From Candidatus Pantoea floridensis (GTDB lineage Bacteria > Pseudomonadota > Gammaproteobacteria > Enterobacterales > Enterobacteriaceae), in assembly GCF_900215435.1 (NCBI RefSeq), contig NZ_OCMY01000001.1, forward strand, positions 4,030,001 through 4,094,000: a stretch of 64,000 nt of DNA. Reading direction: 5' to 3'. Every line of letters starts with the position of its first letter. The first letter of the stretch is position 1. The notes beneath the pieces were generated by a model. The model saw only the letters and a list, made by a program, of their open reading frames with translations, was not told the origin of the DNA and ran no database searches. Positions 45,207 through 55,265 of this stretch are shown here, in pieces. The position numbers and the translations under genes are program-made.

Positions 45207-46622
45207 TCACGCCGTGTTAAGCGAAAAATAGCGCTTGGCATTGTTGAAACAGATATCGCGGATCATGCCACCCAGCATTGGCTCATCCGCAGGTACTATC
45301 CCGTCCTTAACCCACTGCGCCAGCAAATTACACAGAATGCGGCGAAAATATTCGTGTCGCGTGTAGGAGAGGAAACTACGCGAATCGGTCAGCATACCGA
45401 CAAACTGGCTAAGTAAGCCAATTTGTGACAGCTGTTCCAACTGGCGCAGCATGCCATCGCGCTGATCGTTGAACCACCAACCAGAACCAAACTGCACTTT
45501 GCCAGCCATGCCTGCGCCCTGGAAGTTACCGGCCATGGTCGCCAGCACTTCGTTATCACGCGGATTGAGGCAGTAAAGAATGGTTTTTGGTAAGCAATCG
45601 TCGATGTCCATCGCATCCAGCAGGCGCGCCAGCGGCCAGGCAATATTATTATCGCCAATTGAATCAAAACCGCTATCTGGCCCCAGCAGGCGGAACATGC
45701 GCGTACTGTTATTACGGATGGCGCCAATGTGCAGCTGCATCACCCAGCCGCGGCGGGCGTATTCACTGCCGAGCCACACCAATATCGCCGTGCTAAATTG
45801 TGCGATTTCCAGTTCATCCAGCTGATTACCGCAGCGACGTTTCTCCAGGATTGCGTCGAGTACGTTATCTGCTGGCACCGGCGCAAAGCGCAGGGTTTCG
45901 ATGCCGTGATCCGATGCGCGGCAGCCGTGGGCAGAGAAGTGATCGAGGCGGCGCAACAGGGCTCGGCGCAGCGCCTCGATGCTATCGATGGCGATATCCG
46001 CTGCCGCTTCCAGCTGCCCCAGATAGGCGACGAAGCCGTCCAGCTCAATTTTAAACACCTTGTCCGGACGCCAGCTCGGCGCGACCTCAATATCAATGCT
46101 GGCGTCATCGGCGATCTGGCGATGGTAGCGTAGTGAATCGACCGGATCGTCGGTGGTGCCGACCATGCGCACCTTCATCTGGCGCATAATACCGCGCGCG
46201 GAAAATTCAGTTAGCGCCAGCTTTTCGGCACAGCGGTGCCAGATGTCAGGCGCGGTGTCCGGGCCGAACAGCGTATCAGTGATGCCAAACGGCCGGCGCA
46301 GTTCAAGGTGGGTCCAGTGATAGAGCGGATTTCCCAGCGTCTTCGGCACGGTATGCGCCCAGGCGAGATACTTATCGTAATCGCTGGTGTGCTTGCCGGT
46401 GATCAAGGATTCATCTACGCCCGCCGCACGCAGCGCGCGCCATTTATAGTGATCGCCTTCCAGCCAAATCTGGCCGAGATTGGCGAAGCGCCGATCTTCC
46501 GCAATCTCCTGCGGATTCAGGTGGCAGTGGTAATCGTAGATTGGCATGTCAGCCGCGAAATCATGATATAAACGCCGCGCGGTGTCACTTTGCAGCAGAA
46601 AATCCTCATCCATAAAGCGCAT
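45207..46622 (-). CDS. uxaC: Glucuronate isomerase
   Basis: 471-residue cytoplasmic uronate isomerase converting D-glucuronate to fructuronate and D-galacturonate to tagaturonate. Family blocks: [86 protein letters not shown] and [23 protein letters not shown]. The ATG at 46622 has GGGAG seven bases upstream and overlaps the uxuA stop by one base (TAATG). Second gene of a uxuA-uxaC operon; in E. coli uxaC belongs with uxaA instead. Confidence 0.96.
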   Translation of the reverse strand: MRFMDEDFLLQSDTARRLYHDFAADMPIYDYHCHLNPQEIAEDRRFANLGQIWLEGDHYKWRALRAAGVDESLITGKHTSDYDKYLAWAHTVPKTLGNPLYHWTHLELRRPFGITDTLFGPDTAPDIWHRCAEKLALTEFSARGIMRQMKVRMVGTTDDPVDSLRYHRQIADDASIDIEVAPSWRPDKVFKIELDGFVAYLGQLEAAADIAIDSIEALRRALLRRLDHFSAHGCRASDHGIETLRFAPVPADNVLDAILEKRRCGNQLDELEIAQFSTAILVWLGSEYARRGWVMQLHIGAIRNNSTRMFRLLGPDSGFDSIGDNNIAWPLARLLDAMDIDDCLPKTILYCLNPRDNEVLATMAGNFQGAGMAGKVQFGSGWWFNDQRDGMLRQLEQLSQIGLLSQFVGMLTDSRSFLSYTRHEYFRRILCNLLAQWVKDGIVPADEPMLGGMIRDICFNNAKRYFSLNTA

Positions 46623-47827
46623 TACCGGGCTCCCTGATTCGCCGCTGTGTCAAAATAGGCGCGATGAATCGCCAGCTCAACGCCGCGAATCTCAGCCAGC
46701 CCTTTCAATCGCCCAATCGCCGAATAGCCGGGATTGGTTTTCTTCTTTAGGTCATCCAGCATCTGGTGACCGTGATCGGGGCGCATCGGGATAACGTCTT
46801 CCTGACCGGCTGCTTTGCGACGATGCTCCTCTTCGGCAATCGCTTTAATCACGGCAAACATATCGACATCGCCACCCAGATGCGCCGCCTCATGGAAGCT
46901 CTTTGGATTCTCTTCACGCTTTGTCGAACGCAGATGCGCAAAGTAGATGCATGGGCCAAAGCGTTTCACCATACCGGCTAAATCATTTTCTGCCAGCACG
47001 CCATACGAACCGGTACACAGGGTGAAACCATTGGCCGGACTGCTAACGGTATCAATCATCCACTGCAAATCGTCGGCGTTGGATACGATGCGCGGCAAGC
47101 CGAGAATCGGGCGGGGCGGATCGTCCGGATGTACCGCCATGCGCACGCCCACTTCCTCGGCAACAGCAATAATCGCCCGCAGGAACCTGGCAAAATTCTC
47201 ACGTAGTTCAGCTTTACCGATGCCGTCATAGCGTGCCAGCTGCGCGCGAAATTGGTCCAGCGTATAACCTTCTTCAGCACCGGGTAATCCGGCGATAATG
47301 TTGCGCGTCAGGCGTTCGCGGTGTTGTTCGCTCATCTGCCCAAAGCGCTCGGCGGCCTCGGCAATCTCTTGTGCACTGTAATCCCGCTCCGCGCCGGGGC
47401 GCTGCAGGATATGCAGTTCAAACACCGCAAACTCAATCTGATCAAAGCGCAGCGCTTTGGCACCATCCGGCAGCAGGTATTCGAGATCGGTGCGCGTCCA
47501 GTCAAGAATCGGCATGAAGTTGTAGCACACGGTGGTAATGCCGCACTGCGCCAGATTGCGCAGCGACTGCTGATAGTTGCTGATCCAGTGCTGACAGCGG
47601 CCGCTGCCGGTTTTGATCTCTTCGTGAATCGGCACGCTTTCAACTACCGACCACACCAGGCCTGCGGCTTCAACCAGCGCTTTACGCTGCTGGATTTCTG
47701 CCACTGACCACACTTCGCCATTGGGGATGTGATGCAGCGCCGTGACGATGCCGGTTGCGCCAGCCTGGCGCGCATCGGCAAGAGAGACTGGATCGTTTGG
47801 GCCATACCAGCGCCAGGTCTGCTTCAT
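46622..47827 (-). CDS. uxuA: Mannonate dehydratase UxuA
   Basis: 401-residue enzyme dehydrating D-mannonate to 2-keto-3-deoxygluconate, the step joining glucuronate catabolism to the KDG pathway. It is a xylose-isomerase-like TIM barrel; conserved blocks [70 protein letters not shown] and [11 protein letters not shown] are intact (E. coli UxuA 394 aa). No uxuB (mannonate oxidoreductase) is in this window, so that step must be encoded elsewhere. GAGGT precedes the ATG. Promoter with UxuR-like operators, divergent from the MFS carrier. Confidence 0.96.
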   Translation of the reverse strand: MKQTWRWYGPNDPVSLADARQAGATGIVTALHHIPNGEVWSVAEIQQRKALVEAAGLVWSVVESVPIHEEIKTGSGRCQHWISNYQQSLRNLAQCGITTVCYNFMPILDWTRTDLEYLLPDGAKALRFDQIEFAVFELHILQRPGAERDYSAQEIAEAAERFGQMSEQHRERLTRNIIAGLPGAEEGYTLDQFRAQLARYDGIGKAELRENFARFLRAIIAVAEEVGVRMAVHPDDPPRPILGLPRIVSNADDLQWMIDTVSSPANGFTLCTGSYGVLAENDLAGMVKRFGPCIYFAHLRSTKREENPKSFHEAAHLGGDVDMFAVIKAIAEEEHRRKAAGQEDVIPMRPDHGHQMLDDLKKKTNPGYSAIGRLKGLAEIRGVELAIHRAYFDTAANQGAR

Positions 47828-47841
47828 GTTGTTACCTCACT

Positions 47842-47860
47842 AAATTTGGTTGACCAATGT
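47842..47860. promoter_or_regulatory. UxuR/ExuR-like operator 1
   Basis: AAATTTGGTTGACCAATGT contains TTGGT-N2-ACCAA, the core of the UxuR/ExuR site (AATTGGTATACCAATTT as recalled). It lies 15 bases before the uxuA ATG on the leader/promoter side. Confidence 0.7.
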
Positions 47861-47947
47861 GGTCATTTAGCGTGTTTTATTCATCAATAATCACGCCGCT
47901 AGCGGTTAAAACTCTGCTCTTTGTGGAATTAAGTCAACCTTCTGAGT

Positions 47948-47966
47948 GATTTTGGTTAACCAGATC
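47948..47966. promoter_or_regulatory. UxuR/ExuR-like operator 2
   Basis: Contains TGGTTAACCA (47953-47962), a perfect palindrome within TTTTGGTTAACCAGAT. It lies about 100 bases before the MFS gene and would serve the rightward promoter, giving one operator per divergent transcript. Confidence 0.65.
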
Positions 47967-48055
47967 ACAAATGCGACATCACGCTGGCGACCACTTTCCA
48001 CAACTGTGTTTCACTCCTGGCGAATGATGAGAAATGACTCAATATGGAGAGGCCG

Positions 48056-49357
48056 ATGAACCGCAGTTTAAATCCAGGCATAACCGCTGCAGGCACCAAA
48101 CGCACCTGGCGCAATCTGCGCTGGTGGGTGCTGGTGCTGTTCTTAGCAGGCGTTACGGTCAACTACATCACCCGTAACTCGTTAGGCATTCTGGCGCCCG
48201 AACTCAAAACCAGTCTCGGCATCACCACCGAACAATATTCGTGGATTGTCGGCGCATTCCAGCTGGCGTACACCTTCTTTCAGCCCCTTTGTGGCTGGCT
48301 GATCGATGTCATTGGCCTCAAGCTCGGCTTTCTCATTTGTGCCTCCATTTGGGCACTGGCCTGCTTGTTCCACGCGGGGGCGGCCAGCTGGGTGCATTTA
48401 GCGATTCTACGGTTTGTGATGGGGGGCGCAGAAGCGGCAGCCACGCCGGCTAACGCGAAAGTTATAGGCGAGTGGTTTCCAAAAAAAGAGCGCCCAATTG
48501 CCGCCGGTTGGGCGGGGGTAGGTTTCTCCATCGGCGCGATGCTGGCACCGCCGATTATCTACTTCGCTCACGCTTCCTTTGGCTGGCAGGGGGCGTTCTT
48601 ATTCACGGGCTGTCTGGCGCTGGGCTGGGTGGTGCTGTGGTGGCTGTTCTATCGCGACCCTGAGCAGCATCCCAATCTGCAGGCGTCCGAACTGGCATTT
48701 ATTCGTCAGGACAACGAGCCACCGGCGGTAAAACTGCCTTTCTTTACCGCGTTGAAAACCGTGTCGAAAAACAAACGCTTCTACGGGATCGCCATTCCCG
48801 CCTTTATGGCGGAACCCGCCTGGGGCGTGCTGAGTTTCTGGGTGCCGCTTTATCTGGCGAAAGAGTTGGGCATGGACCTGAAGCAGATCGCCATGTTCGC
48901 CTGGCTGCCGTTCCTCGCCGCTGATTTAGGCAGCGCGGCCAGCGGTTATTTGACCCGCCTTTACACCAAAATTTTTGGTTTCACTCAGGTTAACTCCGTG
49001 GTGGCAAGCTCGGTGACCGGTGCATTTCTGATGCTGTCGCTGGCGATGGTGGCGGTCACCAAAGATCCCTATGTTGCTATCGCGCTGATCTCAATTGGCG
49101 GTTTCGGTCATCAAATCATCTCCTGCATGCTGAGCGCGCTGGTGGTAGAGAAGTTTGATAAAGGGCAGATGGCAACCGTCAACGGTATGCGCGGTTCGTT
49201 TGCCTGGATCTCCAGTTTCCTGTTCTCGCTGCTGATCGGCGTTACTGCCGACACCATCGGTTTTAATCCACTGTTTGTCGCCATGGGCTTTTTTGACCTG
49301 ATCGGTGCGGTATTCCTGATTGCTTTTATTGCTGAACGTCGCGCACAGCGCGCCTGA
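48056..49357 (+). CDS. MFS hexuronate-type carrier (ExuT family)
   Basis: 433-residue major-facilitator protein of the anion:cation symporter family, close to ExuT: WWVLVLFLAGVTVNYITRNSLGILAPEL, GxQLAYTFFQPLCGWLIDVIG, MGGAEAAATPANAKVIGEWFPKKERPIAAG and AEPAWGVLSFWVPLYL, with 12 hydrophobic segments. Expected to import glucuronate, galacturonate or a uronide with protons. The ATG at 48056 has GGAG six bases upstream; an ATG at 48044 has none. First gene of an operon with the GH31 glycosidase, divergent from uxuA. Confidence 0.88.
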   Translation: MNRSLNPGITAAGTKRTWRNLRWWVLVLFLAGVTVNYITRNSLGILAPELKTSLGITTEQYSWIVGAFQLAYTFFQPLCGWLIDVIGLKLGFLICASIWALACLFHAGAASWVHLAILRFVMGGAEAAATPANAKVIGEWFPKKERPIAAGWAGVGFSIGAMLAPPIIYFAHASFGWQGAFLFTGCLALGWVVLWWLFYRDPEQHPNLQASELAFIRQDNEPPAVKLPFFTALKTVSKNKRFYGIAIPAFMAEPAWGVLSFWVPLYLAKELGMDLKQIAMFAWLPFLAADLGSAASGYLTRLYTKIFGFTQVNSVVASSVTGAFLMLSLAMVAVTKDPYVAIALISIGGFGHQIISCMLSALVVEKFDKGQMATVNGMRGSFAWISSFLFSLLIGVTADTIGFNPLFVAMGFFDLIGAVFLIAFIAERRAQRA

Positions 49358-49371
49358 ATAAGTAGGTAACG

Positions 49372-51765
49372 ATGAAAACGTTAAAAAATTGGTCTTTAGC
49401 TGGCTCTGATGCGCATCATGTGGCGCTGACCGTCGATGGTAAACACACGCTCTGCCTGTATGTGCTGGAATCGGGGATGTTTCGCGTGGCGATTAAACGT
49501 CAGGGCGCCTATACCCTCGACAGAACATGGAGCATTGCGCCGCAGAGTGATGTGCCGTGGGAAGGGCGTCAGCGTGACAGTCTGGCGGGCTTCTCACTGC
49601 CGGGCTTTACGCTTGAGGAGGAGGGCAGCACCCTGGTGATCGCCACCGATAAGCTACGGGTAATCGTGCATCAGCCGCTGGCGCTGGAGTGGCAATATTG
49701 CGACGGCGCCGGCGCGTGGCAGCTGCTGACTTGCGATCGCCCGACCAGCGCCTATCAACTCAATGCACACGGCGATGGCGTAGCGCACTATCAGCGCCGC
49801 ATGCCTGATGACCGTTACTATGGGCTGGGTGAGAAAAGCGGCGATTTGCAGCGCAACGGTCAGCGTTATGAAATGCGCAACCTGGATGCTATGGGCTATA
49901 ACGCTTCTTCGACCGATCCGCTCTACAAACACGTGCCCTTTACCATTACGCGCCGCGACAATGTCAGCTTTGGTCTCTACTACGATAATCTCAGCAGCAG
50001 CTGGTTTGATCTGGGGAACGAGCTCGATAATTATCATCAGCCGTATCGCCGCTGGCAGGCGGAGAGTGGCGACATCGATTATTACCTGTTTGTTGCTGAT
50101 AAGGTACTGGATGTCACCAAGGCTTTTGTGCGTCTCACCGGGAAAACGCTGTTCGGCCCGAAATGGAGCCTCGGTTACAGCGGTTCAACCATGCATTATA
50201 CGGATGCGCCAGACGCGCAAAATCAGTTGATGAACTTCATTCATCTGTGTGAAGAGCATGATATTCCGTGTGATTCATTCCAGCTTTCATCGGGTTATAC
50301 CTCCATTAACAACAAGCGCTACGTGTTCAACTGGAACTACGACAAAGTGCCACAGCCGGAAGTGATGAGTCAGGCGTTTCACGATGCCGGCTTGCGCCTC
50401 GCCGCCAATATCAAACCGTGCTTGTTGCAGGATCATCCGCGTTACAACGAAGTGGCAGAGCAAGGGCTGTTTATTCGCGACTCTGAGGCCGATGCGCCTG
50501 AGCGCTCGGTGTTTTGGGATGACGAGGGGTCGCATCTTGATTTTACCCATCCTGGCGCCGTGGCATGGTGGCAGGAAAATGTCACCAAACAGCTGCTGGA
50601 AAAAGGTATTGATTCCACCTGGAATGATAACAATGAATATGAGGTGTGGGATGGCGAGGCGCGTTGCCACGGCTTTGGCACGCCCATTGCCATCAAACAC
50701 ATTCGTCCGGTGATGCCGCTGCTGATGATGCGCGCCTCTATGGAAGCGCAGCAGCGTTTCGCCCCGGAAAAACGTCCTTTCCTGATTTCACGCTCCGGCT
50801 GCGCCGGGATGCAGCGCTACGTGCAAACCTGGAGCGGTGATAACCGCACCAACTGGACCACGTTACGCTACAACATTCGCATGGGATTAGGCATGAGTCT
50901 GTCTGGTTTGTACAACGTAGGACATGACGTGGGCGGTTTCTCCGGCGATAAGCCCGATGCCGAACTGTTTGTGCGCTGGATACAAAACGGCGTGATGCAC
51001 CCGCGTTTTACTATTCATTCCTGGAATGACGATCGCACCGTAAATGAGCCCTGGATGTACCCGGCCGCCACGCCTGCGATTCGCGCCGCGATTGCGCTGC
51101 GTTATCGTCTGCTGCCGTATCTCTATACGCTGCTGTGGCAGGCCCATGCTGATGATGAGCCGATGTTGCGTCCAACTTTCCTCGATCACGAGCAGGACGC
51201 GCAGACGTTTGCCGAATGCGATGAGTTTATGCTGGGGCGCGATCTACTGGTGGCCAGCGTGGTCGAACCCGGCCAGCGCACGCGTCGTCTGTGGCTGCCC
51301 GATAACCAAACCGGCTGGTATGATTTTGCCAGTCAGCGATGGTATAGCGCCGGTCAGTGGGTCACGCTGGACGCGCCGTTAGAAACGCAGCCGATGCTGG
51401 TGCGAGCCGGTGCGGGATTACCGCTCAGCGAGCGCCTGCGGCATGTGGATGCCAACGCTGACGATTGCCGCACCCTGCAGCTGTTCCCACTACAGGGCAA
51501 AGGCGTGACGAACGGCATGCTGTTTGAGGATGATGGCGAATCATGGGGCTACCAGCAGGGCAATGCGCTATGGCTGAACTGGGAAATGCGCAGCGATGCT
51601 CAGAGCATTCATGTCACCTTTACCCGCAAGGGCACTTTCCAGCCGGCATGGCAGAGGTTGAAAGTGACATTGCCAGTAGGTGAACAGCGTAAGCTGTTGA
51701 TTGAAGGTGTAGAGGTGAATAGCGCGCAGGCTGAGGTCGTATTGGCGCAGATAGCGTCTGCGTAA
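49372..51765 (+). CDS. Glycoside hydrolase family 31 enzyme
   Basis: 797-residue cytoplasmic (no signal peptide) retaining alpha-glycosidase. The nucleophile is D419 in STWNDNNEYEVW and the acid/base D490 in QTWSGDNRTNW; other GH31 blocks are RYYGLGEKSGDL, YGLYYDN-type strands and GFSGDKPDAELFVRWIQNG. The insertion and neighbours resemble GH31 members of unknown specificity sometimes annotated alpha-glucosidase or alpha-xylosidase. It follows the hexuronate-type carrier by 14 bases, so it probably cleaves an imported uronate-containing disaccharide (inference). AGGTAACG precedes the ATG. A long hairpin follows. Confidence 0.9.
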   Translation: MKTLKNWSLAGSDAHHVALTVDGKHTLCLYVLESGMFRVAIKRQGAYTLDRTWSIAPQSDVPWEGRQRDSLAGFSLPGFTLEEEGSTLVIATDKLRVIVHQPLALEWQYCDGAGAWQLLTCDRPTSAYQLNAHGDGVAHYQRRMPDDRYYGLGEKSGDLQRNGQRYEMRNLDAMGYNASSTDPLYKHVPFTITRRDNVSFGLYYDNLSSSWFDLGNELDNYHQPYRRWQAESGDIDYYLFVADKVLDVTKAFVRLTGKTLFGPKWSLGYSGSTMHYTDAPDAQNQLMNFIHLCEEHDIPCDSFQLSSGYTSINNKRYVFNWNYDKVPQPEVMSQAFHDAGLRLAANIKPCLLQDHPRYNEVAEQGLFIRDSEADAPERSVFWDDEGSHLDFTHPGAVAWWQENVTKQLLEKGIDSTWNDNNEYEVWDGEARCHGFGTPIAIKHIRPVMPLLMMRASMEAQQRFAPEKRPFLISRSGCAGMQRYVQTWSGDNRTNWTTLRYNIRMGLGMSLSGLYNVGHDVGGFSGDKPDAELFVRWIQNGVMHPRFTIHSWNDDRTVNEPWMYPAATPAIRAAIALRYRLLPYLYTLLWQAHADDEPMLRPTFLDHEQDAQTFAECDEFMLGRDLLVASVVEPGQRTRRLWLPDNQTGWYDFASQRWYSAGQWVTLDAPLETQPMLVRAGAGLPLSERLRHVDANADDCRTLQLFPLQGKGVTNGMLFEDDGESWGYQQGNALWLNWEMRSDAQSIHVTFTRKGTFQPAWQRLKVTLPVGEQRKLLIEGVEVNSAQAEVVLAQIASA

Positions 51766-51773
51766 TGCGTTAT

Positions 51774-51803
51774 TTATCGATCGCCAGGCGTGGCGATCGA
51801 TAA
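51774..51803 (+). terminator. 13-bp hairpin after GH31 gene
   Basis: Perfect stem TTATCGATCGCCA (51774-51786) / TGGCGATCGATAA (51791-51803), loop GGCG. No T tract follows, so it may protect the mRNA 3' end or act as a weak bidirectional terminator. Confidence 0.5.
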
Positions 51804-51882
51804 TGACCCGCGCGGTTTCCTAAGGTGCGCAGCGATGCGCAACAGAATCATCAAATGCCAGGCCACAACGGAGGTGGCGGCG

Positions 51883-52428
51883 TTAATCGATTAACTTTTT
51901 CGCCTGGGCCAACAGAAATGCCGTCACCGATGTCGCATCGGTAATTTTTCCCGCCAGGATCAACGCCAGAAAGTCGGCAGTTTTCATTCTACTCGCCGTC
52001 AAACCCACTTCTTCCGCATCGAGATTTTGTCCCTGATACGTCAGATCCCGCGCCAGATAAATGTGATAGCCCTGGGCGGAGTAGCCCTGAGCTAGCTTCT
52101 GATAACCCACATAACTTAACTCCCCGGCCACCAGGCCCGTTTCTTCTAAGAGTTCACCCGCGGCAAGATCTTCCGGCGCGGCATTGGGCGTCAGTTCCCA
52201 GCTGCCTTGAGGTAACTCAATGGTGCGTTCACCAATGGGATAACGGTACTGTTCAACCACATAAATGCTGTCATCTTCGATGGGCAGAATGACCACAAAG
52301 TCATCTTTTTCGATTACCGAATAGATACCTTCGCTGCCATCCGCCCGCTGAATTTTATCTTCTTTCAACGTTAACCAGCGATTGCGGTAAATCTCTTTAG
52401 ATACAAGCGTATGGATTTCGGCTTTCAC
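51883..52428 (-). CDS. Nudix hydrolase (ADP-sugar type)
   Basis: 181-residue Nudix protein resembling NudF-like ADP-ribose pyrophosphatases: an N-terminal strand region (KEIYRNRWLTLKEDKI) and VVEQYRYPIGERTIELPQG before the Nudix box. In the box (ED LAAGELLEETGL) the usual arginine before the glutamate is glycine, while the EExG metal-binding core is intact. The best start is GTG at 52428, with GGAGG five bases upstream; longer in-frame starts lack one and would run through the upstream terminator. It lies after the ParB-like gene but separated by a terminator. Confidence 0.85.
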   Translation of the reverse strand: MKAEIHTLVSKEIYRNRWLTLKEDKIQRADGSEGIYSVIEKDDFVVILPIEDDSIYVVEQYRYPIGERTIELPQGSWELTPNAAPEDLAAGELLEETGLVAGELSYVGYQKLAQGYSAQGYHIYLARDLTYQGQNLDAEEVGLTASRMKTADFLALILAGKITDATSVTAFLLAQAKKLID

Positions 52429-52450
52429 ATCATCCTCCAACGTAATAATA

Positions 52451-52475
52451 GAAAAGGCGGAAAGATCCTCCGCCT
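52451..52475 (-). terminator. Terminator of the ParB-like gene
   Basis: On the minus strand AGGCGGA (52475-52469), 7-base loop, TCCGCCT (52461-52455), then TTTTC. It lies ten bases after the stop and upstream of the Nudix ribosome site. Confidence 0.75.
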
Positions 52476-52484
52476 GAAGAGAGA

Positions 52485-53387
52485 TTACTGCGCAAAGGCC
52501 CACGTCAATTTGCCGTTATCAGAAACCAGCTTATCCAGCTTCTTCTCATTCACTTTCTCACGCGCGCCCAGCTTTTCAGCGGTCAGCGGTCCGCTATCGC
52601 TGTGCGCAATCACCGTTTCTTTCGGGATGCTGATCATTTTCTCAGCGATTGTTTTCAATGCATTGGCGTAACCGCTGCGATCTTTCAGATCAAACGTTTT
52701 AAGCGGCAGCTGGGTTTCAAGCCACTTTCCCCAGTAAAACTCAAGGAAAGGCGGCGGATTTTGTTCTTTATCGAAGCCGATATCACGCACGAAATAGACC
52801 AGCGAGCGATATTCATCATTTTGCATATGCTTGCGTCCTAGCTCTTTGGGTAACGCATCGGGTTGGACCTTACCAGAGGGCGTATCCAGCCACACCAGAT
52901 GTGCCGTCTCCATCTTTTGCCAGAATGCCGACATGGTCGGCAAGCTACGGAAGTCATCAGTGATGCGCACCTGAACCGGCGTGTTGAGACCGGCGATATC
53001 GGCAAAATTACTGAAGGTATGGTGGCCATCGGTGAGATAAAGCGTGTTATCGGGTGCAATTACGGCGGTTTTCATCGGGCCTGGTTCGCTACCGACCGGC
53101 AGCTTGCAGCTGAAGCTACTGGGTTGAGTGAGGCGGGATTGACGATCAAACTTAGCGACCCCCTTTTGCCCCATGCTTTCGCAGTAATCATCAAAGAGCT
53201 TTTTGGGTTCGGCTTCATAACGATGTTGCTTGTAATCCAACTGGCGATAGCCAATGGCCGCCTGCGTAGGATGAAGCTGCGCCAACTGAACTTGCACAAT
53301 GTCACCGGCTTTAATGTCGGCGGGCAGTGCGGCAGAAGCCTGTCCGGCTGACCACAATAACGCCAGAATTGACCAGGGTGTTCTCAT
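52485..53387 (-). CDS. Secreted ParB-like (ParBc_2) protein
   Basis: 300-residue protein with a signal peptide (MRTPWSILALLWSAGQASA, cleavage near AALP) and a ParB/Srx-like fold: DIVQVQLAQLHPTQAAIGYRQL at the start, then TLYLTDGHHTFSNFADI, the family's conserved DGHH motif, and a C-terminal helical region. It looks like the ParBc_2 (DUF) family of secreted putative ParB-like nucleases. The protein is predicted periplasmic or exported, so a chromosome-partition role is unlikely; function unknown. GAGGA stands six bases before the ATG, and a terminator follows. Confidence 0.78.
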   Translation of the reverse strand: MRTPWSILALLWSAGQASAALPADIKAGDIVQVQLAQLHPTQAAIGYRQLDYKQHRYEAEPKKLFDDYCESMGQKGVAKFDRQSRLTQPSSFSCKLPVGSEPGPMKTAVIAPDNTLYLTDGHHTFSNFADIAGLNTPVQVRITDDFRSLPTMSAFWQKMETAHLVWLDTPSGKVQPDALPKELGRKHMQNDEYRSLVYFVRDIGFDKEQNPPPFLEFYWGKWLETQLPLKTFDLKDRSGYANALKTIAEKMISIPKETVIAHSDSGPLTAEKLGAREKVNEKKLDKLVSDNGKLTWAFAQ

Positions 53388-53520
53388 TCCATTTCCTCAA
53401 ATCGCCAGTCACAGAGGCGCACAATAGCATTACTGTCATCTTTGCGCTGTAGCGTTGTGGCTGGCGGTTGCCCCGCGGCAACCGGTTATCCAGACATCTG
53501 ACCACAACGGAGCATGTATT

Positions 53521-54153
53521 ATGGCACTTGCTGCTGTGCAACCGGCAAAACTGCAACAGACCTTTATCGATCCAAGCGTGCGCATGCGCGAAACCAGCAT
53601 TGGTCAGCAATGTGAAGTGCTGGCGCAAAGCTATCTCGAATATAGCGAATTGGGCGATTTCTCCTACCTCGGCGAACATTGCTGCGTGGCTGATGCACAG
53701 ATTGGGCGCTTTACTGCGATAGCTAATCAGGTGCGTATTGGTGCGCCTAATCACCCGATGGATCGTGCCTCTCAGCACCGTTTCACCTACTGTCCGGAAT
53801 ATTATGATGCACAATCACAGCGCGATGCGGGCTTCTTTGCCGATCGTCGTGCCGACCGCGTTATTATTGGCAACGACGTGTGGATTGGCCACGGTGTGAT
53901 TGTCTTGCCGGGCGTAACGGTGGGCGATGGTGCCGTTTTGGCGGCGGGAGCGGTGGTGACCAAAGATGTGGCGCCGTACACCATTGTCGGCGGCGTTCCG
54001 GCTAAAGTCATCCGTGCGCGCTTCGCCGCTGACATTGCCGCACAGCTACAGGCGATAGCCTGGTGGCACTGGCCGCTGGAGAAAATCATGGCCAACCTGG
54101 CAGACTTTCAGTCTGCCGATCTCACCCTTTTTTGCCAGCGACATGCAAACTGA
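53521..54153 (+). CDS. Hexapeptide acyltransferase, phosphonate-locus (XAT) type
   Basis: 210-residue left-handed beta-helix acetyltransferase. Blocks: [51 protein letters not shown], the catalytic-type histidine in [29 protein letters not shown], and the end [16 protein letters not shown]. The NHPMxRASxHxFTY signature is that of the xenobiotic acyltransferase-like family found in C-P lyase operons, but no phn gene is present here. GGAG stands eight bases before the ATG at 53521; the frame is open further upstream without a ribosome site. Acyl acceptor unknown. Confidence 0.8.
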   Translation: MALAAVQPAKLQQTFIDPSVRMRETSIGQQCEVLAQSYLEYSELGDFSYLGEHCCVADAQIGRFTAIANQVRIGAPNHPMDRASQHRFTYCPEYYDAQSQRDAGFFADRRADRVIIGNDVWIGHGVIVLPGVTVGDGAVLAAGAVVTKDVAPYTIVGGVPAKVIRARFAADIAAQLQAIAWWHWPLEKIMANLADFQSADLTLFCQRHAN

Positions 54154-54235
54154 AGGCAGAAAACGGCAGCGTGTTTTCGTCTGCCATCACACGCCAGCGC
54201 AAAATGGATGTCGTTGCGATGGCGTGTGACGTGCA

Positions 54236-55204
54236 TCAGACCATCGGGGGATGGGTGGTCATCGCAGACAACACGGCATCCTGTGGCAGCCCGACATGCA
54301 GCAAAATTTGCTGGCGATAGTGTTCGTCAGCGTCGCGCGACGTATCGCTCAGCAACACGCCCACCTCATTAACGTTCTTACCGGCCACTTGCACTTTGTC
54401 ACGTGCCGCACTGCGCATCCATTCGTACTCAATATCGATATGACCCGTATCAATACAGCGAATACCGTGCTGGCTGAGATCGTAAGCCAGCACGGTGGCA
54501 GTAGGTCCGAGCGACATCAGCACCATATCGTAGTCGCGCGCATGCGCCAGCACCGAGCTGTAAAGATCGTTGTAAACCGAGAAGGCATTACGATTAAGCG
54601 TGGTAATGCGCTTAATGTCTCGGGCACCGGCTAACAAATCGTTGCCGATACCGAGGCGCGTACCGCTGCCTTCTACTATCAATATCTTTTTGTCGTGAAA
54701 TAGCTGCTTAAACTTAGTGAAAATGCGCGTCGCTTGCTGTTTATCTTTATAATCATGATATGGGCGCGTCACGGAAGTATTGCCGTAGAGATAATTCTTT
54801 TTTAATAACGCTTCATAATGACGAAAATAAAAGGCCTTATGAAAAAACCAGAATAGGGCTGAACCAAAACGCATATTGCCGGTGCCGCGAAAAGCATCGG
54901 GCAGACATAATAAACACGGATTATTCAGCTGACTTCCGCGACGCAGAATCTCTTTTAGACGAATTGAGAGACGTTCATCGAAGGCCTGGAAGCCAATATT
55001 TTTAAATAGCGTCATCTCCAGTTCTCCATCGCCATAGCGACTAATGGACAGCTTGTCGTTGCTGAGCAGCAGGTCAACGGTTTGCTCGGGTGACAACACC
55101 TGATATTGACGAGCGTGTGCGTTAGCAACGGGAAACCTAAAAGCAGCATGTGTGAATTTAAAAGGAAAACGTAATTTACGATAAAGGGAGTCTGCGCTGA
55201 TCAT
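54236..55204 (-). CDS. GT-D fold glycosyltransferase (DUF1792)
   Basis: 322-residue protein with the GT-D type signature SISRYGDGELEM (about residues 53-64; D-x-E metal/nucleotide site), followed by CLPDAFRGTGNM, ILIVEGSGTRLGIGNDLL, TLNRNAFSVYNDLY and MVLMSLGPTATVLAYDLSQHGIRCIDTGHIDIEYEWM. Such enzymes transfer sugars to cell-surface glycans or glycoproteins in other bacteria; the acceptor here is unknown. No polysaccharide cluster surrounds it. A GTGA-N6-TCAC CRP-like site lies about 45 bases upstream, suggesting catabolite control. Confidence 0.85.
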   Translation of the reverse strand: MISADSLYRKLRFPFKFTHAAFRFPVANAHARQYQVLSPEQTVDLLLSNDKLSISRYGDGELEMTLFKNIGFQAFDERLSIRLKEILRRGSQLNNPCLLCLPDAFRGTGNMRFGSALFWFFHKAFYFRHYEALLKKNYLYGNTSVTRPYHDYKDKQQATRIFTKFKQLFHDKKILIVEGSGTRLGIGNDLLAGARDIKRITTLNRNAFSVYNDLYSSVLAHARDYDMVLMSLGPTATVLAYDLSQHGIRCIDTGHIDIEYEWMRSAARDKVQVAGKNVNEVGVLLSDTSRDADEHYRQQILLHVGLPQDAVLSAMTTHPPMV

Positions 55205-55243
55205 AATAACCTTCTTTTTTTAAGCGGCTTAGCCGCACAGCAG

Positions 55244-55265
55244 TAAGGTGATGTATATCACGCTT
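55244..55265. promoter_or_regulatory. CRP-like site upstream of the GT-D gene
   Basis: GGTGATGTATATCACGC: GTGA-N6-TCAC with perfect half-sites, centred about 50 bases before the GT-D start codon. Confidence 0.55.
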
